From Diphasiastrum complanatum (Eukaryota > Streptophyta > Lycopodiopsida > Lycopodiales > Lycopodiaceae), in NCBI GenBank assembly GCA_029204225.1, contig CM055111.1, positions 21,084,521 through 21,148,520 of the forward strand: 64,000 bases of DNA. Direction: 5' to 3'. Below are positions 45,076 to 59,211 of the stretch, in pieces. The notes beneath the pieces were generated by a model, which had not been told where the DNA came from, did not search any database, and worked only from the letters and a program-made list of their open reading frames with translations. A program made the position numbers and the translations under genes. The first letter of the stretch is position 1, and each line of letters opens with the position of its first letter.

Positions 45076-45088
45076 GGCTTTGATACCA
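45076..45088 (-). promoter_or_regulatory. tRNA-iMet primer-binding site (Copia C)
   Basis: The minus strand reads TGGTATCAAAGCC, directly next to the LTR end CCTACA. Confidence 0.85.
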
Positions 45089-45727
45089 TGTAGGAAATAG
45101 AAGCCTAAGGATCCAGAATCTTAACTATTTAATTACACAAAGCATTCTCAAAAAAAATAGAGAGATAGCTAGAAACGCTCTTGTAGAATCTCGTGGACAG
45201 CCGAGGAGAATAGTTAGTATTGCTTACAAAAGTGTCTCATACAAATGGGATGCACACACATATATGGTCCCAGATGACTATCTAACTTCATGACTATTGG
45301 CTATCCAACTACTTGAGTATTGGCTTTCCAACTACTTGACTATTGACTATCCAACTTTCTATAAGTTACATAGAAAGAATAAGGTACCTCCAATATGTCA
45401 AGTTGGGGTACTTAATGTCACAATTAGGCCTAGTGGATCCATGAGTCCCTACCAAGTTAATCTCATACTAACTTAGCTAATTCTAAGTTTAGTAGGCCTA
45501 ATATAATAAATGACCATGGTTACACCACTCTCGACCTTTTGGGTCAAAGTAACCTATGGTAATGTAACAATTCCATTTACATTCCAACATACAATGCTAA
45601 TGTACATTTTGTACTCATTAGTAAAGATGCCATTTGACCTCGTGTGAGGAATTGACATTATTAGGTATAGGGCTAAGCATCTATACATGTGGCATGTGAC
45701 AAATCACCACTTACAAGTGGAATTACA
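45089..45727 (-). repeat. 5' LTR of Copia C
   Basis: About 639 bp, minus strand TGTAATTCCACTTG...TTTCCTACA. The inner end is fixed by the primer site; the outer end is the best TG position but has no second copy to confirm it. CATATATG near 45258 may be the promoter box. Confidence 0.65.
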
Positions 45728-45884
45728 TCAAACTAGACAGGCTAAAATTGTGAAATTTCAATAGGGAGCAGGAGGCTTGGGGGAGAGGAGGGAGGAGGGG
45801 GAGCGTGGTTTCCACCTTGTCTTCACCACGGCAGGAGGAGGAGAGAAGTGGGGGCGATGGAGTTGGGAGGGTGCTAGGGGAGAG
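45728..45884. other. Purine-rich unassigned stretch
   Basis: GGAGG-rich sequence between Copia C and LINE copy 1; no feature recognised. Confidence 0.4.
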
Positions 45885-45908
45885 AAAGAAAGAAAGAAAG
45901 AAAGAAAG
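45885..45908 (+). repeat. (GAAA)n tract at LINE copy 1 3' end
   Basis: About six GAAA units; on the LINE strand this is a (TTTC)n tail directly after TAAAGC. Confidence 0.95.
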
Positions 45909-47524
<1,616 letters not shown>

Positions 47525-47913
47525 TAGTAACATCTTTTGGGCACCCGTGGGTGCGTAATACCAAAAAGAAAATATGTACAAGCAATAGTGGGAGCATCAT
47601 CCATAGGAGGACGTGGCCGTAATATGCCATAATCTAGCTACGAATGAAAGTAGAACAAAGCAGAAGTGAAATAACCCACAACCCGAGCCAGGTATAATAG
47701 AAGAACTACAAAAAAGTACCAATGCCCACAACCCAGGCCAGGTGGAGAATAAGTACATATCAGTGAGAGTAATTGTGAAGTGTCCGCTGAGTGGAGTGTA
47801 CAATGGGCCCTAATGGAGGCAAGTGGCGACTACATCTGGGCTTTTTCCACGGTGGCACAGGGACAAGAATCTCATCATCGGAGTCATCAGCATTTGCTCG
47901 AGTCCGAAAGAAG

Positions 47914-48263
47914 TCAGTGAGAAGCAGTTGCTAGGAGTCTAAACCCCATGTGATCTGGTATAGGTAGATGAGACTGACAGAGAGTAAGCATCTCACGAAC
48001 AAGAAGTTCCAAGCAACGAGCATAAGGATAGGAGACAGAATTGCGAAGTGTATGCGGGCCATCGTGAAAGAGACAATAATACCTCCCCCGTATCTCATAA
48101 TACAACGGACATCTGAGGAGGAAATGGGCTTCATCTTCCACTTCCTGCAATGAGCACAAGCGACATAGACGACGCTCTCAGGGGATATCCCATGCATGAC
48201 TGGCCTCAATAGCAAGTTGATGAGAGGAAATGCGCAATTGCCCAAGACGATAGTGCAGGCCAT
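47914..48263 (-). pseudogene. LINE ORF2 C-terminal Cys/His domain (copy 2)
   Basis: Reads RRLCRLCSLQEVEDEAHFLL followed by RCPLYYEIR: a CX2C...HX4C arrangement of the zf-RVT type found after plant LINE reverse transcriptases. Two frames overlap here; the CRLC frame is the meaningful one. Confidence 0.75.
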
Positions 48264-49861
48264 GTAATAGGGACTATGAGAGATAAAGCGGCAACAATGG
48301 CAAACTAGAAGGATCCAGAGAAAGGAAGTGTGTCTGGTAATAGCTCAGTCGAATGCGCAAAGGTGGGAGGGAGCTCCAAGTTTGCTGCATATATCGACGG
48401 AATAAATAGCCTTGGATATGTGAATGCATACCACGAGGAAGGTCCACGATAGAGATGCCCAAATGTCGTAAGAGATCAGACGCCTGCTGGTACCAAGATA
48501 GCTTGGCATGGGAATCAGCTAGGACACGTGAAGAAGTAGTCGCAACAACTATGAAAAAGAATAAGGTGGAAAAATCCCTCAAGGATGATCAGAGGAGTAG
48601 CAAACTTAGCACATAGGATATCATGAGGGGTGGTAGTCTTGGCACGTATCATGCAACCCAACATAGTGGCCTGAATGCTGGAAATTCCTGTCCAGTTTTG
48701 TAGAGAAAGTCTTGGCAACTAGATCTCAGAGGCATACATCACTGCTAGAACCACCCGTGTCTGAAACAACTGGCATCTAGTAACGGGATGAAAAATATGA
48801 TTCATTGTACAACCACGCTCGAATTGGACCAATGCTGAAAGATCGGAGGAAATGTGCACAAATGCAGCCTGACAGAAATCAAGAAGGGGCGCAGTAAACA
48901 GGACTCCCAAGTAAGTATAAGAGGCAACAATGTCAACTTCCTGGCCGTCATAGAAGAATTGATTATTGTGAAGGCTTTGTTGATTGGTGTTGAAAATCAT
49001 GATCTTCGTCTCTTTTAAGTTAACTCTTTTAAGTTAATAGAGAGACCCCAAACAACACAAAACGGATGTAAGACCTGTAAGCAACCTTTCTGGTGAGGGA
49101 GAAAGCAGAACAATGTCATCAGCATAAAGCAGAATGGGGATGAGCAAATGTGCCAGCGGGCAACCATTCTTCACGAATGAGGTGCTCAAGATCATCAATA
49201 TGCAAATAACGAAGGGGAAAATGGACAACCTTGCTCGACGCCAACAGTGCTATGGATGGGAGAAGACAAATCAGTACGCAGTCGAATACGTGCTAGAACT
49301 CCCTCATACAGAGCAACCACTGCCACGAGAATAGAGTCAAAAAAGCCAAGCTGACGTAGTCTGTTGATCAAAAGATGACGGACAACAATATCAAAGGCCT
49401 TAGAGAGATCAAAGAAACAAGCAAATACCCTCTTGCCCATATGCAATGATAGTACGTAGGGTGAGGACATGATCAAGAGTGCTATAACCCCGGCGGAAGC
49501 CAGCCTGGCCAGTCGCATACAATAGTCGAGAATCAGCCTTTGCCGCAATGAAGTTCTGGAGAATAGTGGCATATAATTGGCCATGGTATGACCAATCATA
49601 ATAGTGATAGTTGTGGACATTCATGGCATCGCCTGCTTTAAGAATGGGGTGAAGGAGATTGGTGGCCCAAGGTATGGGAAAACCATCAAAGACAAAGCAG
49701 TTGAAACATCGGGCTTGAGTTTGCAGATGGTGGCTTCAACCATGTCAGGAGAAAAGAGGTCACAGTGGATAAGACGAGAAGAAAGAGAGATGGAAGGGTG
49801 AGCAATTGTATATAGGTTGGTTGCATAGTCGACCCATGATTGAAGAGGGATGTGTGCAATA
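48264..49861 (-). pseudogene. LINE ORF2 reverse transcriptase (copy 2)
   Basis: Readable: WVDYATNLYTIAHP (about 49830), ATGQAGFRRGYSTLDHVLTL (about 49450-49510), CFFDLSKAFDIVVRHLLINR (motif A, about 49370-49420), EQGCPFSPSLF (motif B), LLYADDIVLLS (catalytic, about 49110-49140), MIFNTNQQSLHNNQFFYDGQ (about 48940-49000). Several frameshifts and a small duplication of TTTTAAGTTAA (about 49010-49040). The catalytic Asp pair is intact, unlike copy 1. Confidence 0.85.
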
Positions 49862-50274
49862 TGTAAAGACCACTAGGGACAAGCCCCTAAGATGAGGATA
49901 GGAAAACACAAGAGAGACTGTGGAGCGAAACCACCCAACCAAACCTAGATCCCTCCTGGAGAATCCTCCTGGATCTAGCCCCCAAGCCATGCCAATGTGA
50001 TAGCAAGAGGAGAAGAGCTCATCAGGTAACCTAGACCAAGTCGTCGACGGAATAATCACTACCTCAATATATAGAGAGTAGGATCCTATGCATGAGCACA
50101 TGCAATCTCCATGCATGTCAACTATAAATAGGGTACTGCTCTACATGCATACCTCCTGCCTATATCAGTCACACGTACATGCACTACTCCATATGTCTCA
50201 ATTAGAGTGTCTGGGTCCTCTCAAGGTCATTAGTCACCAACAGGCCTTGACTTGGAGTAAAATCTAGGCGTGAC
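49862..50274 (-). repeat. Solo LTR, chromovirus-like, in LINE copy 2
   Basis: 413 bp flanked by exact 5-bp duplication CAATA (49857-49861 and 50275-50279). On the minus strand it starts GTCACGCC and ends CTTTACA, has CTATTTATAG, and shares GATCTAGGTTTGGTTGGG with the chromovirus LTRs. LINE coding resumes on both sides. Confidence 0.85.
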
Positions 50275-50696
50275 CAATAATCTCGAACACTAGAGGGCCG
50301 GTCTACCATATTACGACTATTCCAGGTCCTTAACCAAATATGGCCATAACATAATGGATAGGGGCTTATGAAGAAAGATCTTCCAAAAAGTGGCCGAGGA
50401 AGCAGAGTGGAGGGAGTGAAGGAGGTAGGAGGAATGGGAGGAAAAGTAGGCCACTTTCTTTTTGCGGAGAAGGGAACGAAGCTGCTTTTCTACGGAAGAA
50501 GAAAGTGTAGAATTGGAGAATTTGAGGAACTCAACATATTTCTGGAAGAAAGAACAGTAGCTGTCATACCATTTATTATGGGTACAACAATCAGAAGAGA
50601 AGCGATGAGGGGGCGCAATGGCATGAGCGGTGGTAGTCAGGGCATGTGTTAAATAGGAGGCTTGGGTAGTGGCCTGGGATTGATGAGGAGGTATAC
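50275..50696 (-). pseudogene. LINE ORF2 segment between endonuclease and RT (copy 2)
   Basis: Reads HNKWYDSYCSFFQKYVEFLK, SVEKQLRSLLRKKKVAYF and ATFWKIFLHKPLSIMLW, a basic linker typical between endonuclease and RT in LINEs. Broken from endonuclease by the chromovirus. Confidence 0.7.
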
Positions 50697-51168
50697 TGTC
50701 ATGCCCATGACTGGTCTCAGATAGCGTGTCCACGCTAGGGATCAGTAGACCAACGACCCGTAAGTTAATTGTGACTAATGTGCAAGGTCATAATTAATGG
50801 TTGTAGGCCTAAAGTCATGATGGTGGATTTGTATGGGTCTATCAGTGAGTCATTGGGAAACTGGATGACATGGCCTAGATAGGCTGCAGAGGTGTCTAGT
50901 GAGGTGTCATAGTGCACTACTAGCGGTGCATGGGCCTTGGAGGGTATAAGTATACCTATTGGGATCTCACTAGTGTATGCTTGATTGCATGATTGGTAGC
51001 CATATGCTGCTAGTGTGATGCCTCATTCCTCTTTGTGATTGTTCTATAGCTTGGGGTCTAGATCCGTTCGATCTAGGTTTGGTTGGGTTGGTTTGTCCAC
51101 CATCCATTTCCCTTGTGTTGCTTGTGATTGCATTGCTTAGAATAGGATTCTTGGTTTAGGACTTTACA
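50697..51168 (+). repeat. 5' LTR of chromovirus
   Basis: 472 bp, TGTCATGCCC...GGACTTTACA; direct copy at 54834. GTATAAGTATACC near 50945 is promoter-like. Confidence 0.9.
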
Positions 51169-51169
51169 T

Positions 51170-51182
51170 TGGTATCAAAGCC
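51170..51182 (+). promoter_or_regulatory. tRNA-iMet-like primer-binding site (chromovirus)
   Basis: TGGTATCAAAGCC one base after the LTR end. Confidence 0.75.
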
Positions 51183-52366
<1,184 letters not shown>

Positions 52367-53175
52367 GTTCGGGCCTCTCTGGTCGTGAGTTCTAGAGGCC
52401 CGAGGAGGCCATTTTTATGAGGGAATGGGGGGGAAGGAGGGGGGGTAGGTTAACTAAGCGTTAACAAAATGTTTTGTTAACTAATATATGTGCATGGTTG
52501 GTAGGGGGGGGGTGGGGGGGGGGTGGCTGGTTGGAGGTTTTTTGCCAAGGAATTTTTGTTTCGTTTTTAGTTTCCATGGGCACTTCTTAGTAGTTATAGA
52601 CTACAAAATTAATAAGCCAGTTAAGGTTGAATCGTAATGGCTTCAAAAGTTGTGTGAATAAGATTATGATGCATATACTGGTTTTTCCGGCATATTTGTT
52701 GCACAAAATCCATTTTGCAATGATTATTGGTATAAATTCTATAAGCACGTTATAGTCCATTAAAAACTACGTTTTTTTGGGCATTGCTCTATTAGAAAAA
52801 TTATACCTGCAATGAGTTCAACTGAATGTAAATTTTTTTGATTTTTCGGTTTTCATATGCAGATGGATAGAATGAAATTTTAGTGAGAGGGGGCAAATGA
52901 ACATTCGCCTGACATCACTTGACCGTGATGACCCCCTGACATGTTAAACACATGGTTGGTGTTGGAATTTCATCTAGGCATAAATAGAAAAAACCAAATA
53001 CAAAATCTATTCAATCGATAATTAGCCATTAAGGTATACAACTTGGGCTAACAACCGGAAATTTCTTCCAGCGATTAAAGCCCCGAAGTTGTCAATGACT
53101 GGATAAATCGTTGGTCAAGCTACTTTAGCTTACACAACATCCCAGAATAAAAAAGCAAATTTCGTCGGTTAAAAC

Positions 53176-53239
53176 AAACTTGACTACCACGAGGCTAATT
53201 ATTCATCCCAGAATAATTAGCCTCGTGGTAGTCAAGTTT
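53176..53239. repeat. Perfect 29-bp inverted repeat with 6-base loop
   Basis: Arms 53176-53204 and 53211-53239 are exact reverse complements; loop ATCCCA. The word ATCCCAGAATAA at the loop also occurs 67 bp upstream (about 53139), suggesting a template-switch origin. Confidence 0.95.
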
Positions 53240-54369
53240 GGATTCATTTAAAAGTTTATGTGCATAGAATACACGAGAACTTTTGGCCTTCACTTTTCTC
53301 GATTACTATTCCGGAAGACTCAGGTAGAGTTGGATAGTTGATGGTAGCCAAAAGTTAGAGCTTCATGTAATGGAGTTCTGGTGAATTTTAAGTTATTCTA
53401 GATTAGAACTTAAGAGAAAATTCTAGACGTATTCTAGATTGGACCCTAACTTTGGAATGACACTTTGTGCCATGGCTAAAATAAGGGCGTTTTTGGATTA
53501 CAATCCTTATATACGCACCGTATGTGAGTTGGAAAAGTCTGAAACTTTTCAGATGGAAGGACTTTTCGGAACAACTCATGTGTCTTTTAAGAATTGTGAT
53601 GCACTCTTATGATATGGTATGGTCTTGGGAATCTGGAGAGTTGGGATTGGTGAATCATAACTCAGACTCTAGGATATACTTGATCCATAAGAGAGGATTG
53701 TGTTCATAGTAAGATTATCCCGGATGAATAAACAGGATAGTGAATTTTGGTACGACTAATCATCTTACCAAATCGGCTATGTTTATTCGGGTAAAGATCT
53801 AGTAGTTATAGAGTGTTTGTTTAGGCTTTACGGATTACCAATTGACATTATGAACATTCGCGGTTTGGTGTTCACTAGTTACTTTTGGTCGGCCATATTT
53901 GCTAAACTAGAGAGGACTCTGAGCTTAAAGTTCTTCTGATTATTGGTAGTTACCTATGTTAGTTTATCATGTTCTTTTATTGAGTATAGGACAAGAATCC
54001 GATAAATTATGATTGACGAATCATAGTTCAGATTCTAGTTACACTTGATCATCTAAAAGAAGAATTACCTGCGTGATCAGAAGATCAAATGATATATGTA
54101 TTTATATTTTGATAGCAATCTCCTCGGAGAGGAAGTTATCCTTGACGGAGATTTAGTTACAGTAAGCATTTGACTACCGGTTATAGCCCGTGTGCGCTTA
54201 TATACAGTTTTAAACCTATATCACTCATTTTGGTAGAGACTCATACGATCAGGTTTCAGAAGGTAGCGGATTTCCTACATGATATCTAGGAAGTGCTATG
54301 GATAGCCTATGAAAATGTCTAGTGTGCCTAAGATTGGGACCGACATTTTGCTAATCTGAAATGATTACC

Positions 54370-54821
54370 TCGAGACTTTCAATTGGGAGATTGGGTATAT
54401 TTGAGAATCCCAAAGGATTCTAGTGTAATGCGTACTGGCAAGCATTACAAATTGTTCCCTAGATACAGAGGACCGTATTAGATCTTGTAGAAGATTGGAT
54501 TCTTAGCTTACCAATTGGAACTCCCGGAAGGATCACAAGTGCATCCGATATTTCACATAAGCCGACTCAAGATGAATCTATGTGAAGGAGAGCATCTTGG
54601 ATCTGGAGATCAATTGGACATGTTGGATGAATCATCGGGTGTATCTCGACCTGAACCCGAAAGATCTTGGATACAAGAACTAAACGATTAAGAAATCATA
54701 TAGTTATCGAGCATCTGATTCGATGGAAGGGATGTACAGACGATGATGATTCCTGGGAACATGAAGGAAGCTTAAGGAAAGAACTTTTACAATTTTAAGT
54801 TCTGAGGACAGAAATTGAATA
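54370..54821 (+). pseudogene. Integrase C-terminus and chromodomain (chromovirus)
   Basis: Reads GDWVYLRIPKDSSVMRTGKH and YKLFPRYRGPY (integrase C-terminal fold), [20 protein letters not shown], then in a shifted frame [20 protein letters not shown] followed by RWKGCTDDDDSWEHEGSLR (about 54655-54775). The last part has the aromatic/acidic pattern of a chromodomain (LI-RWKG...D-SWE), which in chromoviruses directs integration to chromatin. Stops and a frameshift are present. Confidence 0.85.
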
Positions 54822-54833
54822 AGGAGAGAAGAA
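54822..54833 (+). promoter_or_regulatory. Polypurine tract of chromovirus
   Basis: AGGAGAGAAGAA directly before the 3' LTR. Confidence 0.85.
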
Positions 54834-55295
54834 TGTCATGCCCACAACTGGTCTTGGGTAGCGTGTCCATGCTAGGGATCAGTAGACTAACGACCCGTAA
54901 GTTAATTGTGACTTATGTGCAAGGTCATAATTAATGGTTGTAGGCCTAAAGTCATGATGATGGATTTGTACGGGTCTGTCAGTGAGTCATTGGGAAACTG
55001 GATGACGTGGCCCAGATAGGCTGCAGAGGTGTCACAGTGCACTACTAGTGGTGCATGGGCCTTGGAGGGTATAAGTATACCTATTGGGCTCTCACTAGTG
55101 TATGATTGATTGCATGACTGGTAGCCGTATGCTGCTGGTGTGATGCCTCATTCCTCTTTGTGATTGATCTATAGCTTGGGAGCTAGATCCGTTCGATCTA
55201 GGTTTGGTTGGGTTGGTTTGTCCACCATCTGTTTCCCTTGTGTTGCTTGTGATTGGCATGCTTAGAATAGGATTCTTGGTTTAGGACTTCGAACA
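54834..55295 (+). repeat. 3' LTR of chromovirus
   Basis: About 462 bp copy of 50697-51168 with scattered changes and a deletion of about 14 bp; the last bases differ (CTTCGAACA against CTTTACA). Confidence 0.9.
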
Positions 55296-56140
55296 AAGAG
55301 GGAAGGTGGACTTGTCGTTGGGGAGAAGGAGAGGTAGAGCGTAGAGTGATCAGCGAGGACTAGGGTAGAGATGGTGAAGGATGCCAGGCGGGGCAATAAA
55401 GTAGAAGATGCAATGAAATAGTCCACTACGCTGTGACCACCACCAAATGGGTGGCAAGTATATGCAGAGGAGGATGGTCATTGAAGAAGACCGTTAGGGA
55501 TAATGAGACCGTGTTCTTGAGCCAATCTAAGAAGCTGTTCTCCAAAAAGCGTAACCGTCGCTGATGAGTCCTGAGAATAACGGGTATAAGAGGTATCCAA
55601 CGGATGAAGAGAGTGTGTGTCAGCATAGAACTCAGTCTGGCGAGCAGCTGTGCGTGCATTAAAGTCCCTGCAAGTAATATGTAACCTTGTAGAGAGAGTC
55701 TAGCAATGCCATCATAAAGGGGCTGAAAGGATCACCTCTCAAATCCATAAACACTGAAGTATGGGGAGCAAAGTAGCACACTGCAACAAACAAGTCCTGG
55801 TCCAGCCCCAAGAAGGATGCAGTAATCTGAAGCCACAAGTAACGGCCATAAGTATCCTGAGACACCAACCATATAGAAAGAGTATACACCGACCTGTACA
55901 AACATGCAACTCCACCAGAGGCCCGAAGTATCCTGCCCTGTAGCATAGGTTGTGGAGCAGAAATCCACTGAAAACCAGAAATGTGCGGAAGTGGGTGTGT
56001 GGAAGACTCATATGTCTCTGCAAAAAGTAAAATATCAGCCGAACACAGATAGGTGTCAAGATCAGCCATTGTAGAAGAGGTGGAGAGACTGCCGCAATTC
56101 CAAAAACCGAATGTGACGCTAGTCGGGGCTTTCGGGCTGC
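55296..56140 (-). pseudogene. LINE ORF2 apurinic-type endonuclease (copy 2)
   Basis: Nicks target DNA for target-primed reverse transcription. The minus strand shows FGFWNCGSLSTSSTMADLD (catalytic Asn in WN), DILLFAETYES (catalytic Glu), GGVACLYRS, CRDFNARTAARQTEF (Asp and Asn of the DFN motif), SVVDYFIASS and LADHSTLYLS (terminal Asp-His). All the main catalytic residues can be found, with about one stop and a few frameshifts, so this copy is fairly young. Nearest ATG for the start is 56069, but the WN motif lies upstream, so the true start is earlier. Confidence 0.85.
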
Positions 56141-56169
56141 TCCCATGCCCGAGTACCCCAACTTCCTAT

Positions 56170-56660
56170 TGACGCTTGTAGAAAAAGTGAGGGTTGCCAT
56201 TTGTGAATACCACCCGCTGTTATTTTGTCCTTGCCACCTAAATAATAGTTTGACGCTGTAACCATTTGCACTGAGTAAGGTCATCATCAAAGAGTACGAC
56301 GCGCACGAAGAATTGTCTGTCGGTCGTCCATAGTTTTGAATTTGACAAATAATACCTTCGGATCATGCTGGAGGCGCCAAGCATACTGGATACCTGGAAC
56401 TGAGAGCCCCATGCGTGAAGTAAACAAAGAGGTAACCTTGACTAGTGCTATGCCCTCAATAGGAAGACCCCGAAATCTTAAGTTGTGCTTTTTGTCATCT
56501 CGGCGCTATTGTTCTGCCAAGACGCCTTGTACCGTGGTGTCTAAGGAGGGTGCTATAGAGGACGAAGAGGTGGTAGATGATCTCGAGATAGAAGCCCATG
56601 ATTTGGTCTCGCATACTACTTCCTCGAGAGTAGGTACCTTCTATACATGTTCCATCGTCT
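56170..56660 (-). pseudogene. LINE ORF1 fragment (copy 2)
   Basis: Reads KKHNLRFRGLPIEGIALVKV, TSLFTSRMGLSVPGIQYAWR, LQHDPKVLFVKFKTMDDRQT and ILRARRTL, the RNA-binding (transposase_22/RRM-like) type of plant LINE ORF1. A Ser/Thr-rich stretch precedes it. The N-terminus is missing or beyond the CT tract; stops follow. Confidence 0.65.
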
Positions 56661-56685
56661 CATGAAGCCGCTATTCAAGAATGGG

Positions 56686-56823
<138 letters not shown>

Positions 56824-57427
56824 CTGTGATACCAAACGTATATACTCAAAGAGTACATTCAAAGTATGGTCTAATTTAGGGAGCATGGAACATCTTTGAG
56901 CAATAGACTCCAACTAAGAGCATAGATTAGTAGACACAATCACTTATAGATCATTTGTGAGTTGCTGCATTTATACTAGTTTCGAGATCCCGAAGGGGAG
57001 TCATTTAGAAATCTATTGGTAGGGTTAGTGAGAATGTCCCTCGCTTCCTAGTCTGGCGAGTATACAAAATATTGGATAAGAATCATCAGATGAGAAACAC
57101 TTCTTGAAGCTTGTTTTGTTTTGTTTTGGGCGAAAGAGACATTTTGGGTCCGTTGACCCCTTATTGGAGGCTTGGGGCCTACTAAAAATCTGTTTAAAAT
57201 ATGGATGTTTTAAATTGATGCACAATATAAACAACTAAGAACGAGTTAGAATTTATAGAATTTTGTTTTTGGAGGGTGATCAAAGGTATGAGATCAAGAT
57301 ATGTGGAATTCTAGAATAGACTGGATTGTTGGCATGGTTTTCCAAAGAAGAAGAATAAGAAGAAAACAATCTCTCTCCATTGCCATAAGATTCAGGTGCC
57401 ACCTTCTAACCTTATACATACTACATA

Positions 57428-57480
57428 GTAGCATTCAAACATATTTGAAACATCCAGGTTTCAAATGAGTTTAATGCTAC
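57428..57480. repeat. Imperfect hairpin, arms about 23-24 bp
   Basis: Arms 57428-57451 and 57458-57480 pair with two or three irregularities around loop ATCCAG. Too short to be called a microRNA precursor with confidence. Confidence 0.6.
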
Positions 57481-58092
57481 ATTGTACAACAATTCTTGCT
57501 TTACTCGTGAAAGTGTGAGACAAGTACTTTTGCATTCTGGGCCATGTTAATGGGGGAAATCATGGAGGTTTCCCATGGGTATGGTTACTAGGTATTAGAG
57601 TTCAGTCTTGCCTTGATAATTGTTTATGGCTCTATAAGCAGTCAATTTCTTATAGATGAATTCGTTTCTATTGATTATTTCTCAATGAGTTCATTATTTA
57701 AAAAATGTACACTTGGATTTCCATGTGTGCTTTCATTATATGCCTGGATGGTCATGGTTCCCGATGTGCACAGGTCAGATATGAGATGGCAACGGTGTTA
57801 AATGTTCTTGAGACTGAGGACACTTACGGAGATTTGATGCTTCTTACAAAGGCATAAGAGCTGAAGCTGGTGAGATTATAATATGCCTGAATATGTTCAA
57901 GATACAAAACTTTCAGATAGACAAATTGACATTCTCCATCTTGTTGCTAGTCTCTTGCTAATCTTGTATTCCTTGGATCATCCATATTTTCTGCTTCACA
58001 CCATGAAAAAAAGACTTTCATTGCAAAAGAGGCTCTAGGTTTAGAAGCCATCACATGTCTGTGAAGTAGGTCATGTTGCTACCTCTACACCT

Positions 58093-58293
58093 ATGAATGA
58101 GGAATCTACAGAAACCTGGAAGTTAAGAACTACTGACCAGCCCACATTTGAAGTTTGCATGCCTCTGTCACAACTCCTAGACGTTGACCTAGATAAATGT
58201 GAAAAGTTGAAATTGATTATTGTTTACATTGGAGATGGGGAAGTTTGGGGCTTTAGTTGGACTTTATCACATGTGGTAGTTCCCAACATATAG
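58093..58293 (+). other. Unrecognised 66-codon frame, possible decayed host exon
   Basis: MNEESTETWKLRTTDQPTFE, VCMPLSQLLDVDLDKCEKLK and IIVYIGDGEVWGFSW form a non-repetitive, protein-like sequence with no transposon motif. Open also upstream of the ATG. No family assigned; may be chance. Confidence 0.2.
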
Positions 58294-58826
58294 CATTTGA
58301 AGTTGAACCTATGCTGAAAGAGGTTCAGCTAAAATTCTGCTCATACCTTAGACGAAAATGTGCTTGCTTGGTGGTGCAGAGAACCTTGTTGCATCTGCTA
58401 ATGCTTTCTGCACAAGTGAGTACTTGCATACGACAGTGCCACACAACAAGCACACGTACACCCCTCCAACAAGTATCATGGGCTTCTACAAGAAAGTCAC
58501 ATTTCTTTTCAGAAGTAGTTTCATAGAAATATTGTACATGATTATAGATTGTCTGGAGAAGAGACTTCTTGCAAGGTCTGCTATGATTGTATGTGGAAAA
58601 ACAAAGAAGCATGTAATGGGTATCCAAAATGATCACCTACGGAAAATCGAGCCATGAAGAAAGGCTTGGCCTCTCTCATCAATCAATGCAGGGTGGGTTT
58701 GCTTGAAACTAATAGCTCAATCTCCTATTTTTGTGACCAAATTTAGTGACTAGTTTTTGAAAGTCAAAGTAAATCCGTTTTTCAACTCACATATATGTAA
58801 GGCTCCCAAGCAAGTTGCAGTCCACG

Positions 58827-58872
58827 TTCCGAAACGCGTTCCGGATCGCGATCCGAGATTTTCCATTAGGGT
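58827..58872. repeat. CG-rich palindromic words
   Basis: TTCCGAAACGCGTTCCGGATCG and the perfect palindrome CGGATCGCGATCCG lie in AT-rich surroundings about 240 bp before the second GGTACC cluster. Confidence 0.5.
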
Positions 58873-59052
58873 TTCCCGTAACGCAATTTTTTTTTTTGTA
58901 TAGTTGCCAATATGGGTATCATGTGAAAGGATATCAAAAAAGCGATTGTTATGCAGATCTGTTGCTTGGTTTCAGATGGCTGCGAGCTACATTGATTAGA
59001 AATCTGGACATCAGTAGATGGTTTAAGAAAACTGGCTGCATTATTAGGTTAA

Positions 59053-59211
59053 AAAAGAAAATATTAATATATTAAATATTAAAAAATATTATATATTAAA
59101 AAATAATATATATTGTGGTACCGCGGATCAGTATGGATTCGCGGTACCACACTGGATCCGCGGTACCGGGATCCGTGGATCCTGGTACCGCTGGATCTAT
59201 GAACTAGTTTA
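59053..59211. repeat. GC-rich palindromic cluster, copy 2
   Basis: AT-rich stretch (59060-59114), then GTGGTACCGC (59115-59124) paired with GCGGTACCAC (59141-59150), several GGATCC and GGTACC words, and the end CTATGAACTAGTTTA (59197-59211), identical to 40556-40570. Confidence 0.8.

Larger units (their letters stand above)
40880..45727 (-). mobile_element. Copia retrotransposon C, mosaic, with 5' LTR
   Basis: Minus strand: LTR (45727-45089), primer site, leader, gag-protease, integrase, start of RT, then a jump to a second set of integrase and linker pieces ending near 40880. The RT core, RNase H and 3' LTR are missing. The second set looks like parts of a related element joined to the first. 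Confidence 0.85.

Noticed and set aside
50691-50696. Target duplication for the chromovirus
   Set aside because: GTATAC on the left has no match beside the 3' LTR end; boundaries are kept on LTR similarity only.
57428-57480. MicroRNA precursor
   Set aside because: The hairpin is short and imperfect, and no conserved mature sequence is recognised.
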